Position numbers and translations under genes: made by a program
The notes under the pieces: model-generated
What the model was told of the DNA's origin: nothing
The model's input: only the letters and a program-made list of their open reading frames with translations
The model's database searches: none
In this document: positions 53,771 to 62,442 of the stretch, piece after piece
Numbering within the stretch: position 1 is the stretch's first letter
Layout: every line of letters begins with the position of its first letter
Origin: Bacteroidota bacterium
GTDB lineage: Bacteria; Bacteroidota; Ignavibacteria; Ignavibacteriales; Ignavibacteriaceae
Length of the DNA: 64,000 bases
Direction: 5' to 3'
Assembly (NCBI GenBank): GCA_020161395.1
Contig: JAIUOE010000013.1
Coordinates: 29,728-93,727 of the forward strand

Positions 53771-55360
53771 ATGACAACAGAAAACACAAGACCTCAAAAA
53801 ATATCAGTTCCCTGGATCAAACCATTTGCACTTCTTTTTGCTGTAAGTTTTGCAATATTTGGTATAGGGCGTCTTGTAGATTTCCTGCTTGTCAAATTCG
53901 GGCTGAATCCTTTTGGGTTCATGTTCAACAATCAGATAGATGTTCTGTCAAATACACTCGGTGGACTCGGGGAGGTTGTCACGAGCGTTTTGGCGATCGA
54001 GATTACAGCCCTTGCGATCATCGTACAACTGGCAGCCAACAAATATTCATCCAAGATATTTGAACTTTTTTTTGAAAACAAGATAAATGTAATCATCCTT
54101 TTTATCTATGTTATAACCGCAATTGTGACCGTTCTTGTAGTAAATACCCTTAATTCATCAGAAACTGCTGCTTTTGCGTTTTCGATTTCACTAACTTTGT
54201 TGCTGATAATTTTAAGTCTTGTGGTTGTGATACCTCACTTTAATTATGTGTTCCAGTTTCTGAGACCTGATAATTTTCTTCTATATGTTGAAAACGAGGT
54301 CAGGGAAATTCTGGACAAGATGTTGAAGAGCAGAAGAAAAGGGAAAAAATATATTGAGCAGGAAAAGCAACTGGTAAATGAAAAAATTAATTTTATCGGT
54401 GATGTTGCAATAAATTCCATTATTTCGGGTGACAGAGCGAGTACACTTCTTTGCATAAATTCGCTCAAAAATGTTTTATCCTTCTACATTAAACTGAAGG
54501 ACAGACTTCCTGAAGGGTGGGACAATATCAGTGGCTCTGTGCTGCTGGATCCTGATTTTTCAAGTTTCGCTCCTTATGTATTGAAAAAGATAGAAAACAA
54601 AAAGATATTTCTTGAGACAAAAGTTTTCAAACTCTATGAAATGCTTTTTGAACAGGGGAGAAAGTCGATGCGGGATGTAATATCCGGCATCCTGTTGAAT
54701 GTTGAACTGATCTCCTACGAAGCCATGAAGAATAATGATTCCGGTACACTTCAAATGGCTTTTCAGTATATGAATACATTTTTAAGGATAGGGATAAGGG
54801 AGAAAGACCCCAGAACGGTCTTTACAGCACTGGAACACTACAGGCTTATTGGAGAAGAGACTCTTAAGTTTGATCCGAAACTGGCAGAGGAATTGTCTTT
54901 TTATTTCAAATATTATGGACATGAATCGGTTAAAAACAATGTTTTGTTCATTCTGGAGACAGTGGCATACGATTTGTGTTTGCTGAATGAAAAAGCTCAC
55001 GAACTGAATTCGCCAAACAAAGACAAGCTGCTCGAAATATTTTTAACTCTCGATCAACCGATTGAGGATAACTCTCCGCAGAAGGAGAGTAAAGAGGAAA
55101 TGTCACTGGTGGGAGTCAGAATCGCTCAGATCAGACTTGCAGGTTACTACCTGCTGAATAACGATGTGGAACATGCAAAGCATATCTTTGAAGACCTTAA
55201 AGTTGAGCCAAAATCGAGAATTCATAAAATCAGAGATATAATAACCGGGACGAATAATGAGGAATTTTGGGAGATCACGCCCCGTGGAATTAACTTTTAT
55301 TTTATGCCACCGGACAGACGGGATGCCCTCACTGAGTTTTTTTCGTGGTTTGAAGAATAA
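53771..55360 (+). CDS. DUF2254-like membrane protein
   Basis: This is a 529-residue protein with four helices in the first 175 residues (about 20-45, 75-95, 110-128 and 135-165) and a long helical cytoplasmic part after that. The segment VVTSVLAIEITALAIIVQLAANKYSSKIF resembles the DUF2254 family signature, in which a second helix runs into a conserved SSxxSPR-like stretch. Function is unknown. It stands between the subtilisin terminator and the motor locus; the 192-base gap to the next gene is AT-rich and holds a promoter region. It may or may not belong to the motor system. Confidence 0.55.
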   Translation: MTTENTRPQKISVPWIKPFALLFAVSFAIFGIGRLVDFLLVKFGLNPFGFMFNNQIDVLSNTLGGLGEVVTSVLAIEITALAIIVQLAANKYSSKIFELFFENKINVIILFIYVITAIVTVLVVNTLNSSETAAFAFSISLTLLLIILSLVVVIPHFNYVFQFLRPDNFLLYVENEVREILDKMLKSRRKGKKYIEQEKQLVNEKINFIGDVAINSIISGDRASTLLCINSLKNVLSFYIKLKDRLPEGWDNISGSVLLDPDFSSFAPYVLKKIENKKIFLETKVFKLYEMLFEQGRKSMRDVISGILLNVELISYEAMKNNDSGTLQMAFQYMNTFLRIGIREKDPRTVFTALEHYRLIGEETLKFDPKLAEELSFYFKYYGHESVKNNVLFILETVAYDLCLLNEKAHELNSPNKDKLLEIFLTLDQPIEDNSPQKESKEEMSLVGVRIAQIRLAGYYLLNNDVEHAKHIFEDLKVEPKSRIHKIRDIITGTNNEEFWEITPRGINFYFMPPDRRDALTEFFSWFEE

Positions 55361-55552
55361 AATTGAAAAATTTTGATTTAAATCATGCATTTAATACAAA
55401 AAATTGTTTAAATTTTGTTGGATAGAAAAAAATAATAGTTGCATTTCTTCCTGATTCTGCTTAATATGTAGTCAGGATATTTGGAATCATCTCAAGTTAT
55501 TTAAAATACTAATTAATCGAAATCATCATCATCATCATTCACAGGAGTTAAT

Positions 55553-56116
55553 ATGGCACATGGAAAAGTAGTGCACGAACAACCAAAGACAGCTTTCGGC
55601 CGTTTCATGGTCTACACTGTAGTAGCCAAATACGCAAACAATATACAAGGTATTGTATATATGGGTGCAGCAGTCCTCATCATCATTGTTGGTCTAAGAG
55701 GTTTGGGTGAGCTCGCCGGTACCCTGGCTGTTGTTCCAAAATTCTTATTAGATCATGAGCTCAAGAAAATCGACCCGAACTGGGTAATGATGGCTCTGTT
55801 CCTGGAATTCTTCCTTCTTATGATTCTCGCTGCAGTCACATTCTTCACTCCTGAAGAGTATGGTCACATTTCACATGAAGATGCAGAGAAACCAAAAGAA
55901 GCCGAACCTGCCGGTTTTAATAGTGTTATTTCCGTTCCAAAGAACCTTTCCGCTGATCTCAGAGCAGAGCTCGAACAACTTCAGAGAGTTGCAGATGATC
56001 AGATTAAGGTTGTAAACAGCGTCATTGATCAATACAATGCATTGAACAAAAAGATCACAGTTATTCAACAGCAGTCATTACAGGCTCTTTCCGACTTGAA
56101 AACAAAAATTTCCTGA
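55553..56116 (+). CDS. GldL-like T9SS/gliding motor protein
   Basis: This is a 187-residue inner-membrane protein with two helices, about residues 30-52 and 76-98, and a C-terminal coiled coil (about 133-187). The first helix, YMGAAVLIIIVGLRGL, matches the GldL/PorL motif YGMGAAVVIVGALFK as I recall it, and the second, FLEFFLLMILAAVTFFTP, has the glutamate (Glu85) at the place of the GldL Glu that takes part in proton flow, with a similar F-x-P close after it. The loop between the helices is about 20 residues longer than in Flavobacterium, and the coiled-coil tail is shorter. A CAGGAG site precedes the ATG. It starts a seven-gene run with short spacing. Confidence 0.65.
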   Translation: MAHGKVVHEQPKTAFGRFMVYTVVAKYANNIQGIVYMGAAVLIIIVGLRGLGELAGTLAVVPKFLLDHELKKIDPNWVMMALFLEFFLLMILAAVTFFTPEEYGHISHEDAEKPKEAEPAGFNSVISVPKNLSADLRAELEQLQRVADDQIKVVNSVIDQYNALNKKITVIQQQSLQALSDLKTKIS

Positions 56117-56147
56117 TCGCTCACTAAAAATCTAAAAGGAGATTGAA

Positions 56148-56777
56148 ATGAAAAAGAGCCAAGTGTACTTTATTATGTATATCGTACTGATCACGGAATT
56201 GTTGATTGTGATCACCGAGCGCGATGAGCTTATGGAAAAAGAAGAACAGATTAAAATCAAGATGATCTCCAGTATTGCTGACCAGTACAAGAGAGACATC
56301 GAACTGACTGCTCCGATTCCTTACAGTGAGTGGCAAATCGGGACAGACTCGGTAAAGATTCCGATCAGTGCAACAGGCCTCGTATCTGACGAAGAGAAAA
56401 AATCGGCAGTTTATGTGGCTAAATCGGAGGGAGGAAAGTCACCGGGAAGTGGTGCATTCCCTTCAGAACTCACTTCTGCATCACCTGCAGGACCCTACTC
56501 AATCGTTAAAGATGTGAATGGAAATGCGACCATTGAGATCATGAAAGTGACCTCGATTGGTGAGTATGAATTCACGGCTTATTTGAAGGTAAAAAGACAG
56601 CTTCCAACATACCTGCCTGCGTTTCTTCTCGAAGAGTTAAAAAAAGCGAGTGGATTCAAAGAAGGTCAGGAAGTCACAACAAAACCTGTCAAAATCAAGA
56701 TCAAGGTTAAGACTGAACCCCCGGCACAGCAACCCAAGAAGGGTGATGTGATCAATGTGGGTCCATCTATAGATTAA
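56148..56777 (+). CDS. GldM-like motor protein, short N-terminal form
   Basis: This is a 209-residue protein with one helix near the N-terminus (FIMYIVLITELLIVI, about 8-22), followed by a periplasmic part with a helical stretch and a beta-rich domain (SVKIPISATGLVS, and GNATIEIMKVTS ... EFTAYLKVKRQLP). The helix resembles the single GldM helix (LMYLVFIAMLAL in Flavobacterium), and Glu17 lies inside it. Normal GldM is over 500 residues with four periplasmic domains, so this would be only the first part. The next gene may supply the rest. The C-terminal tail is Pro/Lys-rich. A GGAG site precedes the ATG, and the gene is 31 bases after the GldL-like gene. Confidence 0.5.
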   Translation: MKKSQVYFIMYIVLITELLIVITERDELMEKEEQIKIKMISSIADQYKRDIELTAPIPYSEWQIGTDSVKIPISATGLVSDEEKKSAVYVAKSEGGKSPGSGAFPSELTSASPAGPYSIVKDVNGNATIEIMKVTSIGEYEFTAYLKVKRQLPTYLPAFLLEELKKASGFKEGQEVTTKPVKIKIKVKTEPPAQQPKKGDVINVGPSID

Positions 56778-56791
56778 TATTAGGAAACACG

Positions 56792-57895
56792 ATGAACAGA
56801 ACATTACTAAAAGCAACGATCTTTATCTTTTTGTTATCGACAATTGGTTTTTCACAAGGATTTAAGATAGACGATACGCTTGAAGTAGTGACTTTACAGA
56901 AGGTAAGAGTACCGGAGATTCCTCTGGTACTCTCTGCCATCACCAAGGTCAACTCACTTTCAGCAGAGATCCTCAATTCATCCGGATCGAGCATCTTAAA
57001 ACTGACTGACAGCCAAAAATTTCAGAAACCATCTTCAGATGAAGTTGTTTCAAAGGTAACCCAACAACAAGGTAGAGGTGTAACAGTTCAGACTTATTTT
57101 GAACCGTTATTTGAAGAACCCGGTATCTATTATCTAAAAATGTCGATAAATGTGACCGGTGAAGCAAATAAAGCCCTTGTTGCGGATAAATATTACATGA
57201 TCGATGTAAAAATTCCGTCTTTGGCTGCGCCGGTAGCAGTTAGAAACAGCTATTTTTTCAGTGAAAATCCTGCTTTTAGTTTTGCCGTAAAAGAATATAC
57301 CGATCAGGAAAAATATTCGTACAAGATTTCCGACGGTGTGAGCACACTGAAGGAAGGAAAAGGATCATTTATCAACCTTAGTGAAATTCTGAACGATGCT
57401 CAAAATGTTGGAAAAAGCATAAAAGTTCAGGGATTTTACAATGACAAACTGATGACTTTCAATGACCCTGTTACAGGTAAGCCACAGGTTGCATCATGGG
57501 ACATAATGATCCAAAAACCCGGGTTGGGAGATTTCAGCGGTTGGGCTACGCTTTCCGAAAAAGAAGCTGAGAATGCCGCTCCATGGTATATCAGTGTCGA
57601 CAATCAGGCTTCAAGACAATTTCTGTTTGGGTATTTTGGTAATACAGCCAATGGATTTGTGTTTGCCGCTCCAAAGTTTAATCAGTTAAGGGTGACAGCC
57701 GAACCTGATAACTTTATTCAGAGTGTTTCTCAGACCAAAAAAGGATTGTTCCCGGTTGTAGAGATAGTCGTTAATCCCGCATTCCTGGATGCAATGGCAA
57801 TCGGGTCTGATCAGGATATCAAATTAACGATTCAGTTTACAACCCAGTTCGGTGAAAAAGTGGTTAAGAAATACCGTGCGAATGTGATAAAGTAG
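56792..57895 (+). CDS. Secreted beta-rich protein, possible C-terminal half of GldM
   Basis: This is a 367-residue exported protein with a signal peptide (about 1-22, ending FSQGF) and no membrane helix after it. The body is beta-rich and can be divided into at least three segments (about 23-150, 150-265 and 265-367), consistent with a chain of Ig-like domains. It starts 14 bases after the short GldM-like gene. I do not see a direct sequence match to GldM domains 2-4; the idea that it completes the split GldM rests on gene order, size and fold type only. It could instead be a new periplasmic linker between the motor and the outer-membrane proteins. Confidence 0.45.
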   Translation: MNRTLLKATIFIFLLSTIGFSQGFKIDDTLEVVTLQKVRVPEIPLVLSAITKVNSLSAEILNSSGSSILKLTDSQKFQKPSSDEVVSKVTQQQGRGVTVQTYFEPLFEEPGIYYLKMSINVTGEANKALVADKYYMIDVKIPSLAAPVAVRNSYFFSENPAFSFAVKEYTDQEKYSYKISDGVSTLKEGKGSFINLSEILNDAQNVGKSIKVQGFYNDKLMTFNDPVTGKPQVASWDIMIQKPGLGDFSGWATLSEKEAENAAPWYISVDNQASRQFLFGYFGNTANGFVFAAPKFNQLRVTAEPDNFIQSVSQTKKGLFPVVEIVVNPAFLDAMAIGSDQDIKLTIQFTTQFGEKVVKKYRANVIK

Positions 57896-57933
57896 AGCTC
57901 AACAAAGGATTTATAAATAAAAAAGACAATACA

Positions 57934-59475
57934 ATGAAACGATTACTTACACTGATTATGGTTGCAGGTTTTCTTCTCCAGCCCCTCATGGCGCAGGAGG
58001 CAGATGACTATATCCGTAATATCGATCTTAAGTTGAGAAAAGATAAAAAATATCTGAACCTCAACTTCGTTGATCTTGCCGGTACCGAGAAATTGCTCCA
58101 GAGCATGAATCCGGTACAGAGAGTTGATGGCAAGGACCCATTTATATTTAAGGCGAATGACAATTATACATACAGAGTTGTCTTTCTTACCAATGCAATT
58201 GGAATGGATTCGACAGTTCTCCTTTATATAAGTGAGATCATAGCCGCAGGAGCCGGAGACTCAGCAAACATCTTCGGTGCAAATCAAGCCGGTGGACCAA
58301 CAGAATCAATGGTGATAGCATTCAAGGATGTCAATTCCATGCTCGGAAGTGAATATGGAAAATATTCGAAACTTGTCGAATATATTGACAGAATGCAGAA
58401 AGTGGATCCGGAATACAAATACGGTACACTTCTCGGTATTCTGCCTGATGATGCCATAAACACATCTTTGGGTATCACCTCAAGAGACAACACAGATTTT
58501 CTGAACTTCATGCGTGCAAATTCGTTACACTGGTATCCTAAAGTTGCGCAAAAGTCTTCCACCAAGAAAGGTAGAGGACAATCCGGTTCGGGTGCGGAAG
58601 TTTCGACATCTTCAGATTTTAGAATTGATGCAGGATTCAGTTCTCTCTCATTCTCACACAAGGCGATGGATTTTTCCATAGGTGCCGCCGGGATTGAGAT
58701 TACCATGGAAGAACCTGTGTTACATGCTCTGCCATTTGGGAACAACACCCTTGGATTTGGATTCAGGACTCTCTTTAATCTTTCCAAGGACACAAAAAAC
58801 CCTAATGCAGGCATGGTTCTCGATGCAAGATTTCTCGGAAGAATCAGAACAAAGACAAACGAGATTGTAAACAATCTGCCTTTTGCTCTGAACGCAACTT
58901 CCAACTTCCATGTCGGTACATCCGCTGCCATAGACCTTCATGTTACAAGGCCTTTTGGTCTTCCCTTCATGAACGCATATGTCGCGATTGGTGGCAGAGG
59001 ATATTCAAATCCCTATGTGACATTCAAGGATAAACTTGTAGCAAATCAGAAGTATGCATACTTCTCATTTACACAGGCAGAGGGTTCATTTTCCTTCTAC
59101 TGGAATACGAGTGACAAACTTAGCTCCAGATTCAGAATTGATGTCGGATTGGGTTATTTTGACATGTTAAAAGCTTACTACCCGGGCGGCAGAACAACTG
59201 CAACCAAGACCGAGGTGGTTGACAATCTAATTTCACCCGTTGTTACACTTCATTACACCTTTGCACCTGAACAGAATGATATTTTTGGTGTGAAGCTAAG
59301 AGTATTTGATTCTGTCGTAAAAGCAGAGGGCTGGCTCAAGCTGCTCGAACTTGACGGCGGTCATGTATTCAGATTTGCAGGAACTGTTTTCTCGAATCCA
59401 ATCGGAAGAACCATCCGAGAATGGGAAAACGAAGGAAGTGTTTTCTTCCAAATTAGATACAGATATGGTTTCTAA
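57934..59475 (+). CDS. Outer-membrane barrel protein, family A, first copy
   Basis: This is a 513-residue protein with a signal peptide (about 1-20), a soluble N-terminal domain (about 21-205), a Gly/Ser-rich linker (KKGRGQSGSG) and a C-terminal beta-barrel (from about 228) that ends RYRYGF, an aromatic terminus typical of BAM substrates. It is clearly a paralogue of the protein at 60952-62442: shared landmarks include DSANIFGANQAGG, SSLSFSHKAMDF, NNLPFALNA, GWLKLLELDGGHVFRF and the last nine residues. I do not recognise a named family. It is 38 bases after the beta-rich protein and 24 bases before family B. Confidence 0.7.
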   Translation: MKRLLTLIMVAGFLLQPLMAQEADDYIRNIDLKLRKDKKYLNLNFVDLAGTEKLLQSMNPVQRVDGKDPFIFKANDNYTYRVVFLTNAIGMDSTVLLYISEIIAAGAGDSANIFGANQAGGPTESMVIAFKDVNSMLGSEYGKYSKLVEYIDRMQKVDPEYKYGTLLGILPDDAINTSLGITSRDNTDFLNFMRANSLHWYPKVAQKSSTKKGRGQSGSGAEVSTSSDFRIDAGFSSLSFSHKAMDFSIGAAGIEITMEEPVLHALPFGNNTLGFGFRTLFNLSKDTKNPNAGMVLDARFLGRIRTKTNEIVNNLPFALNATSNFHVGTSAAIDLHVTRPFGLPFMNAYVAIGGRGYSNPYVTFKDKLVANQKYAYFSFTQAEGSFSFYWNTSDKLSSRFRIDVGLGYFDMLKAYYPGGRTTATKTEVVDNLISPVVTLHYTFAPEQNDIFGVKLRVFDSVVKAEGWLKLLELDGGHVFRFAGTVFSNPIGRTIREWENEGSVFFQIRYRYGF

Positions 59476-59499
59476 TCATTTTAAGAGATGGATGGAATT

Positions 59500-60891
59500 A
59501 TGAAAAAGACATTATTTATAGTAACGGCGTTCCTGATGTTTGTGCCATACATAAAGGCACAGACAGCCGGTGACCCCGAGGTAGAAAAACTCAAGAACCT
59601 GTATCAAAGTCTGGAGTATAACACCCTTGCTTTTGATGATCTCAAACAAAAATGGATGATCGATGATCCCACTTTTATTCGTGAGATATTCAACAGGTTT
59701 GTTGTAAGAAACGCTCTTCGTTTGAACGGAAGAACTGTGAAACCTGATATCATCAAAGAAAGAGTCAAACAGGTTCAGGAAGGCGATGTCACAATTGAAG
59801 TAAGAAAACGGTATTATGACGACGAACTCGAGTTCTTCGCCTTCTACCCTTCAAGTGAGATCGGGAAGGAAAATCCTCAACCTCTATTTGATATTGTGCA
59901 TGACGGTTTTTTGTTGAAAGAGATTGTTGGCGATAAGTCTTACGACAAAATCAAAGAGCTGACTTATTTTTACAAAGAGACAACAAAACAACAGACCTAC
60001 ACCAAGATGGGTTATAATTTCGATGTTAACCTCAACCTGCTTCGTCCTGAAGTAATGTATTGGGGAACGACATCAGAAGGAAGCAATAAATATCTTCTTT
60101 CCCTGTTTGGACAATGGGGAAGTGATAAAGCTTTCTGGCCAGGCTGGTATCTGAATGAATATTTTGTCGGATCGAGACTTACCTATTTCAAGAGTCTGAG
60201 CAATGATCCAGAGAAATTTACATACAGATTATCAATCGGTGCTGGCATTCCGTCCAACAGACCATACAAGGATGACGGAAAAGTCTCGAGACTCTGGGTT
60301 GCAGGTCAGGCTGTATATGCCAAACTTGAAGGCTATCCTTTCACATTTATTGATTCTGACTTCATGAAAGATGTACTCTTCTCAGTTGAAGGTAAGGTTA
60401 CAATAAATGATAACAAGAAAGCTGATTTTGGCAAATTCACTTCAATACAGAATTTCTACTCCAACAAGTTCTTTTTAAACTGGGAACTGAGGAAAAGAAA
60501 TCTTATGAATGTGTTTGACTTTGGTGATCTTGAAGTTGGACTTGTTCTTTCATCCTCAGACATTAACAAACTGCGTCTCGACCCCGCTCAGGCAGAAATT
60601 ATTGATCTGGAGAAGGGAAGAAAAAGCTTTATGCAGAAATTTAATCACATTTTATCTGCCGAAGTTGGTGTCAGAAAGTCTGCAGGACTTATCCAGCACT
60701 CCATCAATATGGTAGCCGGATATGCAACTGACGGATACGGATTTCTTGGTCTGAAAGCAATGGGAATGATAAGTGGTAATTTTGGTCTGGATGTTCAGAT
60801 ATTCAGCTCATTTAGCGTTAATAAAACCAAATTCCCATACAGATACGACACATATGTTGTATTTTCACCAATTCTGAGAATTAACTACTAA
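59500..60891 (+). CDS. Outer-membrane barrel protein, family B, first copy
   Basis: This is a 463-residue protein with a signal peptide (about 1-20, ending IKAQ), a conserved helical N-terminal domain (about 25-130, with NTLAFDDLKQKW, FNRFVVRNALRLNGR and VRKRYYDDELEFF) and a C-terminal barrel ending YVVFSPILRINY. It is a paralogue of 62432-63853. The N-terminal domain is small enough to be a plug or a periplasmic docking domain. An ATG at 59488 is also in frame but is preceded by no ribosome site; the ATG at 59500 has GGATGG near. A GC-rich hairpin follows the gene. Confidence 0.7.
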   Translation: MKKTLFIVTAFLMFVPYIKAQTAGDPEVEKLKNLYQSLEYNTLAFDDLKQKWMIDDPTFIREIFNRFVVRNALRLNGRTVKPDIIKERVKQVQEGDVTIEVRKRYYDDELEFFAFYPSSEIGKENPQPLFDIVHDGFLLKEIVGDKSYDKIKELTYFYKETTKQQTYTKMGYNFDVNLNLLRPEVMYWGTTSEGSNKYLLSLFGQWGSDKAFWPGWYLNEYFVGSRLTYFKSLSNDPEKFTYRLSIGAGIPSNRPYKDDGKVSRLWVAGQAVYAKLEGYPFTFIDSDFMKDVLFSVEGKVTINDNKKADFGKFTSIQNFYSNKFFLNWELRKRNLMNVFDFGDLEVGLVLSSSDINKLRLDPAQAEIIDLEKGRKSFMQKFNHILSAEVGVRKSAGLIQHSINMVAGYATDGYGFLGLKAMGMISGNFGLDVQIFSSFSVNKTKFPYRYDTYVVFSPILRINY

Positions 60892-60898
60892 TTACTAT

Positions 60899-60922
60899 CC
60901 CCCGGTGAATAAACGCCGGGGG
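60899..60922 (+). promoter_or_regulatory. Intercistronic GC hairpin between the two A-B pairs
   Basis: CCCCCGG and CCGGGGG form a 7-bp GC-only stem with a 10-base loop, 7 bases after the family B stop and 29 bases before family A'. There is no T run, so it probably does not stop transcription fully. It could set the ratio of upstream to downstream mRNA by stabilising a processed 3' end. Confidence 0.6.
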
Positions 60923-60951
60923 AACCTTTCCAATTTAAAGACAGACACAAA

Positions 60952-62442
60952 ATGACGAGAATTGCATTTACTGTTTTATTTCTCTTTACATGTAATTTGT
61001 TGGCTCAAACCACAGATGAGATGTACAGGATAATCGAGAGGAAGTTACAGGTAGATAAAACATATCTCGATATCTACACATATAATTTCACTCCTGATGC
61101 AACAATGTCGAATTTACTGCCTGCAATTCCACTTACTGACGGACGAGGGGTCTTTCGCTTCAACAGTAATGGCAATATAAACTATTCACTGGTATTCAAA
61201 AAGCCGGATCTGGAAAATGATACGATTATTTTGTTATATCTGCTTGAGATAGGCGCAGGAGGTGCAGCCGACAGTTCTAACATTTTTGGAAGTAATGTTG
61301 CCGGAGGTGCTGACAGTAATATGGTAGTAAAGTTCAAAGATTTTATGGAACTCTATTTTACCAAAGATCAGTCATACACGCAGTTACTTTCTTTTCTGAA
61401 TCGTGAACTACTGACAACAGATGCCTCATCACTATCGAAGATCGACAAAAAAGAGAAAGAGAAGATAACCCGCGGCATCTCCTCGGACGGAAATTTGGAT
61501 TTCATTGCCTACCAGCTTACCAACAGTCTGCACAAGTATCCAAAAGCCATCGCCTCCAAGACTTCAGGTCGGGGGAGGGGAAGTCAGACCACTGCTCCCA
61601 CAGGGGCACCCTTCCAAATTGATGGTTCCTTGTCTTCTCTCAGTTTCTTCCACCCCGTTATGGATTATGGATTTGGCTTTGTGAGTGTTGAGTTCAATAC
61701 CCACACTCCTGTGGTTAATGTAATTCCATGGAAAGGGCAGTCAGTTACAGGTGGAGTTCGGGCTTTATTCAGTATATCAGGTTCTATTGCTAATCCGCTG
61801 ACTGACATGCTGATTGATGCCAAACTGATGGGAAGATTTCATATCGATATGAATTCATTTTTAGGAAATCTTCCGTTTGTAATGGGAGACCCGATCTCAC
61901 TTAATGTCGGAAATGGATTTATTGTGGATGTGAAGACAACAGGATCTTTCAGTCTGCCGTTTTTCAATGCCTATTTTGCATATGGACCTGAAAACCTTGA
62001 GAATCCTTCTTACAGAGTTGGATCGAAAGCTTATTTCACATTCACACAATGGGAATCGACCATGTCATTCTTCTGGAACAATTCAGAGAAGAGAGCGATA
62101 AGGTATAAAATGGATCTTGGGGTGGGTGGATTCGATGTTATTGAAGCTGATTATTCAGGAGCGGTTACAGCCCGTGCCAAATTAAAAGATGTTATCCAGC
62201 CTGTTGTTGCACTCTCAGTTAACTTCGTTCCAAATGATGTGGAATTTCTTGGTACTGATTTCAGATTTTTCGATAATCACCTGACATCAAAAATCTGGCT
62301 AAAACTGCTGGAGTTTGGTGGTGACCACAATTTCCGGGTTGAGATGACAAATGTTTCATCAGCGATGTTCAGAGAACCTGAAATATGGGAAAGCAAAAGT
62401 TCGCAGACATTTATCCAGTTGAGGTACAGATATGGTTTCTAA
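60952..62442 (+). CDS. Outer-membrane barrel protein, family A, second copy
   Basis: This is a 496-residue paralogue of the 57934 gene product, with a signal peptide (about 1-18), a soluble N-terminal domain, a Gly/Arg-rich linker (SGRGRGSQTTAP) and a C-terminal barrel ending IQLRYRYGF. Shared landmarks are DSSNIFGSNVAGG, SSLSFFHPVMDYG, GNLPFVMGD and IWLKLLEFGGDHNFRV. The two copies differ much more in the middle than in these motifs, so the duplication is old. Its last 11 bases overlap the start of the next gene, which couples their translation. Confidence 0.7.
   Translation: MTRIAFTVLFLFTCNLLAQTTDEMYRIIERKLQVDKTYLDIYTYNFTPDATMSNLLPAIPLTDGRGVFRFNSNGNINYSLVFKKPDLENDTIILLYLLEIGAGGAADSSNIFGSNVAGGADSNMVVKFKDFMELYFTKDQSYTQLLSFLNRELLTTDASSLSKIDKKEKEKITRGISSDGNLDFIAYQLTNSLHKYPKAIASKTSGRGRGSQTTAPTGAPFQIDGSLSSLSFFHPVMDYGFGFVSVEFNTHTPVVNVIPWKGQSVTGGVRALFSISGSIANPLTDMLIDAKLMGRFHIDMNSFLGNLPFVMGDPISLNVGNGFIVDVKTTGSFSLPFFNAYFAYGPENLENPSYRVGSKAYFTFTQWESTMSFFWNNSEKRAIRYKMDLGVGGFDVIEADYSGAVTARAKLKDVIQPVVALSVNFVPNDVEFLGTDFRFFDNHLTSKIWLKLLEFGGDHNFRVEMTNVSSAMFREPEIWESKSSQTFIQLRYRYGF

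Noticed and set aside
55525..55540. ATCATCATCATCATC run before the GldL-like gene as a tandem repeat
   Set aside because: It is a short simple run of five units, too brief to call a microsatellite, and likely just part of the 5' leader.
58284..58931. 215-codon minus-strand open frame in family A
   Set aside because: It is antisense to a well-supported exported protein with a paralogue in the same frame; no ribosome site or family features.
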